From Oncomelania hupensis (lineage: Eukaryota > Mollusca > Gastropoda > Littorinimorpha > Pomatiopsidae), in NCBI GenBank assembly GCA_036898135.1, contig CM072511.1:27954110-28018109 (forward strand): a stretch of DNA of 64,000 bases, written 5' to 3'. Within the stretch, counting starts at the first letter, position 1. Every line of letters begins with the position of its first letter. Below the pieces are notes generated by a model, which was not told the origin of the DNA, made no database searches, and was given only the letters and a program-made list of their open reading frames with translations. The position numbers were made by a program, and so were the translations under genes. Below are positions 11,923 through 24,630 of the stretch, piece by piece.

Positions 11923-12447
11923 GAGTCATATTATCACCGAAACCTAAAGAACTGATTTCGTCATCATTGTGCTCTGCCCATGGTGAGTTATGTAGCTTTA
12001 AAATGGCGGCTACCAGATATAAGGCAATGCCGTTCTCTGGATCTGGATCTGGATCTGGAACATTACATCACAGGACCCTTTATTGGCTATTTTGGTGACG
12101 AAAGGTTTACAGCCCGTCTGCATTGTGGACAAATCAATATAGACTTTGGTGTCTGCCACGCACCATAGCCGAGCCTGAGTAGGCCTCATCAAGTGCAGCT
12201 ACGAGTGAGTGTCGTCCACCTTTATGTCAGGGTTGTCAAGATCCAGCACACATAGGAACACTGCGTAGCAGACGGCTGAAGCATATACGACGCCTCTCAC
12301 GGTGGAGTGGTGACATAAGACGTGGCTGTCTCTGCTAACCTGTGTGCACACCGAGTATCAGATAGTCTCGACTTTCAAGATTTGTACATCTAGCGTTGAA
12401 GAGTGACATCACCCTCACCACACTGTCTTCTGAGACTAGCCAAGGTC

Positions 12448-12521
12448 CACAGGCGCTTGTATCTGGACGGGAGATGCGTCACAGGCATAGGCGCTCGCTT
12501 GTGAAGATACAAGCGCCTGTG
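12448..12521. repeat. small fold-back element related to the 11.8-kb repeat
   Basis: CACAGGCGCTTGTATCT (12448-12464) and its exact complement (12505-12521) enclose 40 bp that repeat the GATGCGTCACAGGCATAGGCGCTC segment of the larger fold-back. A further fragment with CAGATACGAGCGCCTGTG is at about 54428-54446. Confidence 0.8.
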
Positions 12522-12532
12522 TACTAGTCTCT

Positions 12533-13027
12533 GTTAGTTAGTCATTGTTTATAGGATCCAGCAGACTGCAAAGTGGTGAATCAGAACCACAACTGGGTTG
12601 AAAGGGGGCTCACCCCTGATCCGTATAAAAGACCTGCTGAAATAACCCTAATGGTAATTAACACTGAAGGCACTCCACTAGACGGTCACTTTACAATAAC
12701 GGCATCCCATGCAGGGATGCTGAGGCTGTACTCTAATTTATTAAACCCTTGTTTACACAAACAAAATAGAATATAAACATCATTATAAAATATTAACAAA
12801 ACACATACATCTAAAATGCCTACATTGCTTAATAATAATATCATAGAAAGTCTTAGTGACTATTTGGCAGAAAGCGTCCAATATCCCCAAGCTGACCCCA
12901 TACGCAAATAAGGAGTTTTGGGAGAGTTTTCAAGAAAAAAGGTAGGTGACTGCATGGTCTAGCCAAGAAAATCGTAGATTGATAGATCAGATTAAGAACG
13001 AGAAAGAACAAATGAGAATGACAGATG
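12533..13027 (-). repeat. R-family repeat, copy R4 (5' truncated)
   Basis: It starts with the tail GTTAGTTAGTCATTGTTTA and ends inside the T-rich body, lacking the TATA-like start. 5' truncation with an intact tail is what LINE-type retroposition gives. Confidence 0.75.
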
Positions 13028-13184
13028 AGTAAGTTCAATGAAAGTACAGCTGTATATTCTTTGGTAAGTTTAATGATAGCCTAAAGAATTTAGTATGATA
13101 GCCTATATGAGTAAGAATTAAGATAGTCTATATGTGGAAGTATAATTATGTGTGAATCAAGAGTTTGCATGTGACCAAGCCCTA

Positions 13185-13618
13185 TCCTATCCTATCCTGT
13201 AACTCGAAAGTTGTTGGGGCACCTCAGATGATCGTTTAACCAGCATACTCCATCTTTCACTGTCCTCAGTAACTCTCAGGGCTTCGCTCGGTGTCAAGCC
13301 AGTTCAGTATCAAAGGTTGTCCTCCCACCTCTTTTTCTGTCTTTCTCTTCTTCTGCCTCCTTGCACCGTGCCTTGCAGGACGGTCTTTGGAAGGCCCGAT
13401 TCTTTGGTGAGGTGGCCATAACGTCGGAGTTTCCGTTTCTTCACCACACTGAGCTATCATCATTATGTCCAATGGCTTGTGTGATGGTCTGTGTTGGTGA
13501 TGTGCTGAATATAACAATGCCCAAAAGTCTTCTGTGGCACCTCATCTCCATGCTTTGTATTCTTCTTTGTAGGTCTGCGGTGAGAGTCCATGTTTCTTAA
13601 GTAGATGGAGATGACAAG
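13185..13618 (-). pseudogene. RTE-like LINE 3' fragment, left half of an interrupted copy
   Basis: It matches the 3' end of the 8.66-kb LINE (RWYGHL-type, GRRRQKK and DNL blocks are recognisable but broken) and ends in a (AGGAT)n-type tail, seen as CCCTATCCTATCCTATCC at 13181-13198. It stops at ATGGAGATGACAAG, where an R element is inserted, and resumes at 15078. Confidence 0.85.
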
Positions 13619-15077
13619 TTAGTTAGTTATTCATTGCTTACAGGGTCCAACAGACTGCAAAGAGCTGAATCAGGAAAACAAAATCAGGACCACAACTTGG
13701 TTGAAAGAGGACTCGCCCCTGATCCGCATAAAAGATCTGCTTAAACAACCCTAGTGGTAACACTCAAGGAACTCCACCAGCCGGTCACTTTACAATAAAG
13801 GCATCCCACGCAGTGGACGCTTAGGTTGTACTCTAATTTATCGAACACCTGTTTACAAAAACAAAATAGAATATAAACATCATTATAAAATATCAACAAA
13901 GCGCATACATATAAAATGCCTACATTGCTAAATAATAATATGGGAAGCCCTAGTGGAAATAACCATTTGGCAGAAAGCGTCCAATATTCCCAAGCTGACC
14001 CAGCAGCTCAAATGAGGAGTTTTGGAAGAGATTTCAAGAAAAAAGGTAGGTGACTGGTCTAGCAAAGAAGATTGTATAGTACATGTAGATTGATAGAACA
14101 GATTACATTACATTACATTATTATTGCTTTAGGTCCAGCAGAATCTTCCGAGCCAAATCAGGACCGGACAATCCCCGATCCGCATAAAAGATCTGCTGAA
14201 ACAACCCTAGTGGTAAAACCGAAAGCTCTCCACCAGCCAGTCACTTTACAATAAAGACATCCCACGCAGGGGGCGGCTGAGGCTTCACCCTAACTTATCG
14301 AACCCCAGTTTACAAAAACAAAATAGAATACAAACATCATTATAAATTATCAACAAAACACATACATATAAAATGCCTACATTGCTAAATAATAACATCA
14401 TAGGAAGCCCTAGTGACCACCTGGCAGAAAGCGTCCAATATTCCCAAGCTGATCCAACAGACCTCATACACAAACAAGGAGTCTTGTCCCGGAAGAGTTT
14501 TCAAGAAAAAAGGTAGGAGACTGGTCTAGCGAAGAAGACGATAGTACAGCAGATTGATAGAAAAGAGCAGGAATGAGAAAGAGCAAATGAGAAAGACAGC
14601 GACAGTGGGAATTTAAAGCACCAAATTTCCAGAAAGTGGGGATACTATTTATACTGAAACCCCCGGCACCCCAACGGGGGTGCTTAGGTTGTACTCCAAT
14701 TTATCGAACCCCTGTTTACAAAAACAAAATAGAATATAAACATCATTATAAAATATCAACAAAGCGCATACATATAAAATGCCTACATTGCTAAATAATA
14801 ATATTATGGGAAACCCTAGTGGAGTGACCATTTGGCAGAAAGCGTCCAATATTCCCAAGCTGACCCAACAGCTCAAATGAGGAGTTTTGGAAGAGTTTTC
14901 AAGAAAAAAGGTAGGTAACTGGTCTAGCGAACAAGATTGTATAGTAGATTGATAGAACAGATTAGGAATGAGAAAGAACAAAGGAGAAACACAGCGACAG
15001 TGGGAATGTAAAGCACTAAATTTCCAGACAGTGGGGATACTATTTATATACAGACCCCAGGCATCCCCACAGGAGGC
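13619..15077 (-). repeat. R-family insertion R5 with 14-bp target duplication
   Basis: The insertion is bounded by ATGGAGATGACAAG at 13605-13618 and 15078-15091, directly inside LINE sequence, so its two ends are defined exactly. The 3' tail (minus strand) is AAGCAATGAATAACTAACTAA; the 5' end is a GCCTCCTGTGGGGATGCCTGGGG fold-back remnant, quoted here in two parts: GCCTCCTGTGGGG and ATGCCTGGGG. A second R copy lies within it at 14106-14681. Confidence 0.85.
14106..14681 (-). repeat. R-family copy R6 nested inside R5
   Basis: Full-length copy of the TGTAA-tail subfamily, with the (ATTAC)n tail at 14101-14119 and CCCCCGTTGGGG start at 14681. The host R5 sequence on either side (13819-14105 and 14682-14964) is duplicated, about 285 bp long and about 95 percent alike. 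Confidence 0.85.
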
Positions 15078-15150
15078 ATGGAGATGACAAGGGAGCACAA
15101 CAACCTTACCTCGGAGTGCAGATTGATGGTCCTGTCTTTCCAAGCGTGTA
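15078..15150 (-). pseudogene. RTE-like LINE fragment, right half of the interrupted copy
   Basis: It begins with the duplicated ATGGAGATGACAAG and continues GGAGCACAACAACCTTACC, matching 9048-9120 of the larger LINE copy. It ends near 15150, where the copy is 5' truncated. Confidence 0.8.
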
Positions 15151-16186
15151 TAAATAATACATCTGTGAGCAAGTGGGTATACGTGCATGTGTTTAAGTCA
15201 GTCTGCATGAATGTGGATCAAAGCAATGCCAATGAAAACTGAGCTGAGCAAAGGAGAAAGATCGACCCTCGATTAACGCAGACAAGAACAGAAAATGGCT
15301 GCAATAATTCAACATTGTATTTTGATTTTTTAAAAATAATTTTGTTGTGTACTGCTGGTCACAGGATTTAAACCAAAAGTGCAAAACTTTTATAAACAAT
15401 TACACACAAAAATGCCAACAACAAAGCATTTACACTGCATTAAACATGGTGCAAATGTGTGATAAGAAAACTGCAATTAGAGGAGCGAGATAACAAAAAA
15501 TGGACCAAGCACAACTACTGAAAATATAATGCAAATGACAATACGCTTTGACATATTGTTACCAAAAGCGTAACTGGTTTTGTGAATAATATCAAAGAAA
15601 AACACAACACTGAAGTATTAGAATAGAGCATACAATTTTATCAAAACAGGGAAACAAAAGTCTTCAGCAAAAATTATACAAGCAATAATAACATAAAATG
15701 ATTGTGAACTACCTCAAAGTAGTGAATGTTACATAAGAATGTGACCATTCAGGATGGGATATATAGTGAGACAGAAAACAGCAAACGTCCTCAATGATAT
15801 ATAAATAACTTAAAATGGCAAAACAACTGAGTAAGTGAACCTGCCACAATTCAAATCTATCAGTTGCATCAAAAACATTTCACAAAGGGAAATAAAATTG
15901 TGCAAAACGCAGAGAATAGAGGGAGATAATTATAACAGGTGTTAAAATGTCAAAAAGAAAGTCGGTCTAGTGATACAGAGATGGTAAGTTACTGCTTGTA
16001 TTCGCTTGCCAGTCATAATGATAGTGTGCAACAGCTGCTACTCCAATGTCATTTTACATTTAAAAGCACATTACTTAGGTGGCTAAAACAAATCAATAAC
16101 GTACATATACTTTACAATCAGGACTCTTCCTCAATAAATATATTTTAAGAAACTATACAATAGGTTGAACTGCCCACAACACTCCA
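15151..16186. other. gene-free AT-rich stretch
   Basis: No ORF with a recognisable domain and no repeat structure stands out. Confidence 0.5.
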
Positions 16187-16535
16187 TAGTTAGTTAAAAG
16201 CACAACTTGGTTGACAGAGCACTCACCCCCAATTTGTGTAAGAGATCTGAAAAAACCCTAAGGGTAACACTGAAGGCACTCAACCAGCTGGTCACTTTAC
16301 AATAAAGGCATTCCCATGCAGGGGACGCTGAGGCTATACTCTAATTTATCGAACTTCCACTTACAAAAGAAAAAAAAGAAGAATATAACAATCATTATAA
16401 AATATTAACAAATCACGTAACATATAAAATGCCTACATTGCTAAATAATACCATAGAAAGCCCTACAGTGACCATTTGGCAGAAAGCGTCCAATATCCCC
16501 AAGCTGACCCAACAGACCCCAAACATAAATGAGGA
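16187..16535 (-). repeat. R-family repeat, copy R7 (truncated and diverged)
   Basis: The tail (TAGTTAGTTA) and the 3' two-thirds are present; the GGTCC...GGACC motif is deleted and the 5' part is missing. It is the most diverged copy. Confidence 0.65.
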
Positions 16536-16660
16536 GTAGCTCTATTAGATTTTAAATTAATAATTATATAAGTTAAAGTGACAAATACAGCTCCATATAG
16601 TGGAATGACAAAACATTTTAGCACTTATACCTTATCCAAAAGCAAAACATCAAAACAAAA

Positions 16661-16985
16661 TGCATGGTTTAATTTATATTCATTATCTGAATGTATGATC
16701 ATTAAATTCAAGCAATCTTATGATAATACAATTTCTGAAAGATACTTATAAAAAAAAAAGAATTATGCTTGATAAGTACAAACAAAATTAAATGAAATAC
16801 AATATAAGATTAACATTAGATTAAGGTGCATGGTTTAATTTATACTCATCATCTGAAAGTATATAATAAATTCCAGCATTATTGTGATAATAACATTTCT
16901 GAAAGATACTCATAAAAAAGAATTATACTTGATAAGTACAAACAAAATTAAATTAAATATAATATTAACATGAAATTAATTTTGA
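16661..16985. repeat. two-unit tandem duplication, period about 166 bp
   Basis: Units at 16661-16826 and 16827-16985 share TGCATGGTTTAATTTATA, TTTCTGAAAGATACT and GATAAGTACAAACAAAATTA blocks, with roughly 15-20 percent differences. AT-rich and non-coding. Confidence 0.8.
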
Positions 16986-18264
16986 TACACATGTCTATGC
17001 AAGCAAATATGAGGACTGACATTGCGATAATTTATTTAAATAAAGTTTTGTTTTTTTATTCTCTTTCATCTGTACTGTGAATTTAAAGATTTTATTCACA
17101 AGTGAGAGATTGGTACAAAACATCAACATAAGAACATCGAATAAAATCTTGAGATGAAAAAGGAAATAAATTGCTGCTTCATCACAGCAAAATGGACGTG
17201 AAGTGAAGGTTTGACAACAATAAGATTAGATCCAAATCAACTTTCTTTCTTTACGATTACTACACACAGTATACTTTCAAAACTATCCTTAACATATAAT
17301 ATATAAATCAAATGATATATTTAAAGCGGTACGTTACAGAACACTTAAAAACAAACAAAATAAGAAACCAGTAAGAAGTAAAATTGTAGACAACAAATTA
17401 TTGAAACTTCATCCGTCATATTAAATTGGCAATCACGAACCTCAAGACATTACTATGATAATGTAAACAGACTATAAGTAGCTGCAAACTGCATATTTTT
17501 CATTTCTCTTTTGTGATTGGTAATAATTTAGGACCCAAAAAGAAAGAAGAAAAGAAAAGTCATCATTATAATTTGGTAGAAAACAGTATTAAAGAGATTT
17601 TTTTTAAAAGTGTTGGATACAGTCACACACATACACAAAGAAAAGAAACAAAAAAGATTAATAGAATAAAGACTGTGAAACATGTCTGCTGAAAAAGCAA
17701 CAGAGCTGCACTTGTCACAATAAGGCCTACAGAGAAAGCAATGAAATGTATTATAGTACCGTTATGACATAGCTGCCATTAGATACAGACAGATAGGACA
17801 AATAAACAGCATTTCATTGAATCACTAATTTCAGTCCGTTGAATCCACATCAAGCTGGGTATATAAGGAGGATCTAACTGGAAAAAGTAAGACGGATCTG
17901 AAATTACAAAGACAATATTTGTTTATTATGAAAAAAATAAAAGTTTTTTTTTAAAAAGCCTAATCTTAAAAGAGTTTACTATTGCAGGTAGAGCCCAATC
18001 ACAATGCAAGATTGAACAGTCATAACAAGACCATAGTTCCTTTACAAAGGATAATACAGCTATGATAAACAGAGCAAGGTTGAGAAGTTGTACTACTAAG
18101 AAATAGTCACCAACAGTTATTGAACTTCAAGGGAACCCATGCAATTAACACCAAACTATTGTATTTTATGATAAGGGCTGGCAACGTGCACAATAGAAAG
18201 ACAACATACAAAGCTAACATGTTAACCCAAATATAACAAATAAGACAACAATTAATGGAGAGCA
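16986..18264. other. gene-free AT-rich stretch
   Basis: Nothing supportable: no domain-bearing ORF, no TIR, no tandem repeat. Confidence 0.5.
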
Positions 18265-18434
18265 GAGAGAGAGAGAGAGAGGTTGTAAGACATAGAATGA
18301 ACATTATGCGGAGAGAGAGAATATTTTTGGTGTCTTTTATATTTTTTAACAGAATCACTGTCCAATATTCATGAATAAAAGTGACATTTGTACACATACA
18401 CATGATCGATTCCTCACAACTTGAGCACAGAGGA

Positions 18435-18436
<2 letters not shown>

Positions 18437-18495
<59 letters not shown>
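18437..18495. repeat. (GA)n microsatellite
   Basis: About 29 GA units, purine strand on plus, with a shorter (GA)8 at 18266-18281. Ser/Leu or Arg/Glu ORFs through it are artefacts. 18496-19587 has no visible feature. Confidence 0.95.
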
Positions 18496-18497
<2 letters not shown>

Positions 18498-19587
18498 CTC
18501 ATGTACAAAAGGGAGGAAGGAGGGCATTATTCTTATTATTTAATTACAAAGGGATGTGTGCACGAACATTTAAGGTCAGAGTGATTGAAGATGTATTATG
18601 AATTTTGAACAAGACGCACAGGACTTCAAAATCACACTACTGACACCACAGCTAACTAAAAAGGCATTCTTTACACACTACACAGGCTTTCAGCGTCATC
18701 ATTATGTAATGAACCACATGACCGTTCACTAAAAAAAAAAATCAGGCACAGCTCTCTCTCTATATCAACCAATCATGTCAGACATGCCAAAAAGCTTCCT
18801 AATATCGCTGTATGTCTGCGCAGTAACCTCCACCCACTGTGCAAATACAAATGCGAAAACCCCCTAGGAGAGTCTTCCAAAGAGTCTACAAAATCTCCAC
18901 TGTGATGAAGCTAGACAGTCAACAGAAAGATAAGATAAAGAGCTGCTTGTATGACATCAGAGATGATCTAGATTGGACACATTCTCAAATAAAACTTCCA
19001 AGATGTGGATATGTATAATATAATAAAGCATGATTACTTTTGTTTGAATGTTTGTGGAAAGATAAAATTATTATGATGCGCAGCTCGGTTATGTGGGTAA
19101 TGAGATGGACGGAGAGAAACTAAAGAAAGAAGTAAGCTACACTAAAAGTTTTAACACAATATTGCAAGAATGACTGGTTGTTCACTACACAAGCCTGCTA
19201 GCAAACTATGAAGTGAATGTTTATAGGTAGCATAATACAAGACGGAAGAAGAAGACTGCAATACATGAAGAAATTTGTTTTTCTTTTCAGAATTGTTTAT
19301 TTACTTGTGTTCACTGTAGAGAAAGGTTTATTATGATCCATTTTATATTAACACTGACAAACACAACACATACACATTCATACGTGAAATCACACATTGG
19401 ATTAAAAACATCACTTCACAAACATTCGGTGCCTAGACTAACACTCAATTTCATAATATGAGATGGACAGGGAATTACTATCAATACTTTTAGTTTTATC
19501 AGAAAATGCATAGGTATATAAAATTTTTTAAAATTCTAACAAGTGATGCTCATAATTATATGTTATAGAAATTGTAGTATGTGCTGT

Positions 19588-20101
19588 TTAACTCACTCTC
19601 TACCATCCACAGCAATCGCAGTGATCCCCTCTGCCCATTGTTTCCCATGAACCACAGTGATCACAGTTTTCAACTCCTGACGTTTGTTTGGTTTCAATAG
19701 CATCAATTTTCATAGGAACTACAGTTCTAGCTTTTAAATTTTTTCAATTGCCTGCTGTTTCCTAGTGCTATGTTCGGTTCTTCAGCTGTAGAATGATGCA
19801 GCGAAATTAAATTTCGTAATCACTGGATTTGCATGATTTTTGCTAACCAAAATGGTGTCATCTACTTCGACCAAAAATAGGGTCATTAACACCCCCCATC
19901 TAAATCAGGTATTCTCCACTTGAACCATTTCAAACTTTGCATTATAGTGTACCAATATGTCAACAATAATTCCTGAAATTTGAATGCTCCTTTGTGGAAT
20001 ACTTTTCTTTAAATGAATTTTGTTACTAAATAGTACAAATGGCCAGTAAATGGAGAAAAGCTGCTGCATATAACAAAATCTCCCAGCAGAGAGCGAGTTA
20101 A
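19588..20101. mobile_element. TTAA-flanked piggyBac-like non-autonomous element
   Basis: Ends TTAACTCACTCTCT (19588) and AGAGAGCGAGTTAA (20101) are inverted repeats with one mismatch in 14 and include TTAA, the target of piggyBac and Kolobok transposons. The 514-bp interior has no transposase. A CTCTCTGCTGGGAGAT inner end is typical of a terminus rather than chance. Confidence 0.65.
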
Positions 20102-20957
20102 TACTTTAAAATGCTATGCCTATGGATAATTAAAACAAAAAAAGTCTTCAACCTTTTTCTAAACTTTAAAATACTAACACAATATAGCCTTACTGCAAAT
20201 AAGCCAAATATGATGCAGAAGACAAGGTGAGGTGTACTTAAAGAAAGAAATTAAAAAATCAGGAATGTAGGAACCAACAATATAAAAGATCCAAATTTTA
20301 CAACAGATTCTAGTCAAACTGGAACGCTTTTTTTACTGTGGAAAGTTATATTGTTCAGAAAAAAACAATAAAACTTCAACCCGATCGTAATTTCGGTCAA
20401 TGAAACCGACTATTGGCAATACAATAATAAATTTGCACAAGTTTACCATAGGTGTACGATTCTGGTTGAAGTTACATGCACAACTATTGCCAAAATACAG
20501 TCACAGTTTCTCACACAAGTGATCCAAGTCCACATATATACTAATGTAGGTCAACATTATACACTTCTAATATAAAAATGACAATGAAAAGCTTCATCAA
20601 CTGACATACACAAATCTGGTGTAAAAATGATTCAAAATCACAACATATATATATAACGCACTTGGAACTGAGAAGCTGTGGACACACAACCGAGGAATAC
20701 AGAAACAATTGTTGGATGTTAAAAAAATCAAAACGAGATAATATTATATAGAAAATAAAATAAGACATAAAATATTCTACAGCTTTTGAAAAACAATATT
20801 TCATCATATTACACACTAGCTGTTCAATTGAATGTATGAAGTTTTTACTGACATTGTAGGATGTTATAAAATATGTGCTCAAAATCATAATCAACGCATC
20901 ATATCAATTTTGTTGAATGATTCTGATGATCCACAATAAGTAATTTTCTGCAGATTT
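20102..20957. other. gene-free AT-rich stretch
   Basis: Short ORFs only, without any family signature. Confidence 0.5.
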
Positions 20958-21530
20958 GTTTATAGGGTCCAGCAGACTGCAAAGATGAAAGAGCCGAATC
21001 AGGACCACAACTTGGTTGAAAGAGGGACTCACCCCCGATCCGTATAAAAGATCTGCTGAAACAACCCTAATGGTAACATTGAAGGCACTCCACAAGCCGG
21101 TCACTTTACAATAAAGGCATCCCATGCAGGGGACGCTGAGGCTGTCATCTAATTTAACAAACCCCCATTTACAAAAACAAAATAGAATATAAACATCAAT
21201 ACAAAATATTAACAAAACACATAAATATAAAATGCCTACATGGCTAAATAATAATACCATAGAAAGTTCTAGTGACCATTTGGCAGGAAGTGTCCAATAT
21301 CCCCAAGCTGACCCAACAGATCCCATACACAAATGAAGAGTTTGGGGAGAGTTTACAAAGAAAAAAAAGGTAGGTGACTGGTCTAGCAAAGAAGATAGTA
21401 GATTGATAGAAAAGAGTAGGAACGAGAAAGAACAAAGGTGAAAGACAGCAACAGTGGAAATTTAAAGGATTCAATTTCCACAAAGTGAGGATACTATTTA
21501 AACAGAAACCTCTGGCACTTCCACAGGGGA
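20958..21530 (-). repeat. R-family repeat, copy R8 (near full length)
   Basis: It carries the GGGTCCAGCAGACTGCAAAG/GAATCAGGACC 3' motif and a decayed 5' start (CTATTTAAACAGAAACCTC). The TATA-like site is changed to TTTAAATAG. Confidence 0.75.
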
Positions 21531-21635
21531 GAATTTTGTGCAGAACTTGTTGAAGCAATGGTTATTAAAGAAAGGCTGTTGTCACTGGAATATTGATAAA
21601 TAAACCTCTGTTGCATTATAATGTAGTTCTCACTG

Positions 21636-22110
21636 GTTACCTGTTTTAAAACGCATTAAGTATAAAGCAGCCTGTATTTGCTATAATATCATCACTAGAT
21701 CAGCTCCCGAATATCTTAATGAGTTAGTCACTCTGTGCACTCCTTCTCGCACCATTCGCTCTTCAAGCGATACTCGACTCCTCCGCCAAAGCCGCTACAA
21801 ACGGACCTCAGCTCTGGAACTCTCTTCCCTCCAATGTCAGACATTCTCCTTCAATTTAAAGTTTTAAAATCAACATGAAAATTTTTTTCTTTCAGCAGCA
21901 CTTTACATAATTTACATTCTTTCATTTAGTATTCTTGTTTTGTGTGTTTCTGTGTGTGTGTCATGTGTCTGCGCGTGTGCATGCATTTCTGTGCTGTCTA
22001 GTATTATATATAAAACATGAATGTATGATTAGATGAATGTTGGTGCGTGTGCACCTAGATCCGCAGGGTAGGCGCCTTACAAATCCTAATTATTATCATT
22101 ATTATTATTA
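21636..22110 (+). pseudogene. L2/CR1-like LINE 3' end with (ATT)n tail
   Basis: Translation gives RIKYKAACICYNII, then TRSAPEYLNELV, RSSSDTRLL and, after a frameshift, SGTLFPP, the conserved C-terminus of CR1/L2/jockey-type ORF2 (LWNSLP motif region). The 3' UTR ends GATCCGCAGGGTAGGCGCC followed by an (ATT)n tail. The same 3' end appears inverted at 61691-61800. Confidence 0.75.
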
Positions 22111-24630
22111 ATAGTTTTCCCCTCGCCCAAGCACTTTTTATTTTAAAAAATACCAGAGCTGATTGTCACGCTATTCTTTCGTTTATACGATTGTAGAAAC
22201 AGAATGTTACAATACTTCAATTACACTGTACCGTAGGTCACAAAACAACAACCAAGATGAACTATTATCTTCCAGACTAAAATAGAAGTCCGCTCTACAG
22301 TATATTCTCCACAAAAAAACGGAACAAATATCAAGAATGGTGATCATGCTAAACAAACTAAAACGAATGATGATGCTAATCTAAAATTCAATGAAGTTTG
22401 CAATTCACACAAACATGCCTGCATTACTCATCAAAATTAACTGTATGGAAAATGTGCATGATTCAGAAGCGAAGAAACACAGTTTGATTGCCCGTGCTGC
22501 AGTGATAATGGCAGCTGAAGTGGCTTAGCACCTTAGTTTAACGTACGCACACTTAACGGCTTAAGCACCAGATTCTTATTGAATAATGGCTGAGATTTCT
22601 ATGTACAAGACCGTACATGATTGATCCACATGCAAGCCATACAAGAGCTTGTACCACATACTTCAAGCCATGCTAGAACTACCTGATTCTCTTTCATGAT
22701 ACCACAAAGCTAAACCTGTCTCTTGATACTATTTCTTGAAGAAAGTTGGGCACACAACCTCTGTGCTGTTTACAAGTCACGCTCCTAATGTTGCCTGGTA
22801 AAACAATGCACTGTTAAAACTTCACAACACCCTTTCTGATGGAGACAATACGCACAAGTGGCACAGAATGCTACCATACTTCAAAATACATCGTAGACAT
22901 TTCTTGAATGACTAAAATGTACATGCTGTACAGAAACGAACATATAAAAATAAAATGTACAAAAAGGCGGGTACAATGTTTGAAAATGCATGAATGGTTT
23001 ACAAATTACACAATCACGCGCACACACAACACAGATCACATAACCACAGCCATTTTGTGCTTCAAACAAAATCCAACAACCAGTATTCACAATAATAATC
23101 AGAATAAGAGCTTAAACATCAATAAATACAATTATTGCCTTTTTATCTTGGAAACCAGTGAACTTGAAAAATGATTCCACTTCAAACACTCCCCTTCCCC
23201 ACCAAAGAAAAAATATTATATATAAAAAAAATCTCATGCTCATTTCTTTCACAAGGAACCTGCCTCACTATATAAGCCATGAAAGAACTACACTAAAACT
23301 GACAGCAATTGGCCTTCAATAAAGACAAATGCTTTAAATGAATTCAAAACTTATTGATGCAATAATTGACAGGGATATTGGGTATGGGAGGGGATGAATA
23401 TAAATTTAATATATATATTTACAGGTTATTGGTCATGCACTTCCTTTGAGAAGTTCCTAATCTAACTCATGATATCATACGCCATAATTTTTGCGTGCAA
23501 TATACAACTACACTTGTCACAATTATTTATGATACTCAGAAATCTACAGTCAAATTTCTTAACTACTCTCTCTCACCAAAAAACACCACAGAGTTGCTTT
23601 CTCACAAAAAAAGCCAACAAAACCCTGTCAAAACAATAAGTTTAGAGGCCAAGCATTTACAACATAATTTCCTCAATGTTCACGTTGGTCAATTTTTAAA
23701 ACTAAAACACTTCAAATATCAGTGCAACACTAACTATGATGATTCCAAGTGTAACAGTAACAAACAAAAAAAAATCAATGTAAAACCCTCTCTACACTAA
23801 AGACTTGAAACACAATTTCTTTAATTCTTATTCATCATTTTGCCAATCCTTTCTTGCAATTGCTTGAGCACTGATGTGAGTATTGTAAAAAAATAACGAA
23901 AAGCTGGTCCCATATGAGGTCAAAAATCCAAATCAGGAGACAAAAACAGCATCTAATAACCCTGCCTCAGTTCCTGTCACTGTATACATCAATTCACAAA
24001 TAGACCCCCCCCAAAAATTGCACATTTTTCCCCTAAGCCAATGTCTTTTGTCTCATCTAGAAGTTAAAAAACAAAAACAAAACAAACAAACAACACTGCA
24101 ACTGAGCGCCCGAGTCAATGTAGCCAACGTTTAGCATTGTCATTGTTTCCAAACCTTGATAATACAATCTATAAAACAATGTTCAAAGGGTAAGGAATGA
24201 TCTGAAAAAGATAACAAAATATTGTCCAATTCAGCCAAACAATTCCGTTTCCTACCAGCCTATGCATATTGATAAACCCCCAAACGGTGCTATCAATGAA
24301 CACATTTCACCCGTTTCACTGTGCTGTACTAGCCTAGCAACTGAAAAATGCTTTTCCTTCAGCATCCTAACTGTAGTTTTGCTCCTGAGGTTTACAAGGG
24401 CAAATGTGCAATAACTGGGCCAAAAAAAAACGATTAAAATAAAAAATTATTTGTGACCCTGTCAATGTATCACGCAATTTTGCAGTACACTGGTCCAGTT
24501 GTTTGAGCGAATGGGAATGGTAAATGGTGGAACAGGATCAGTGCACTGATCAGATCAATGGGAACAAAACGCAAAGCACAATGGAACAAGATCAGTTCAC
24601 CACATAGGGTATATGAGTGCGACATTAATT
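22111..24630. other. gene-free AT-rich stretch
   Basis: About 2.5 kb with no domain-bearing ORF. The two longest ORFs, around 22908-23174 and 23495-23800, are Asn/Lys-rich and look random. It could be distal 3' flank of par-3. Confidence 0.45.
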
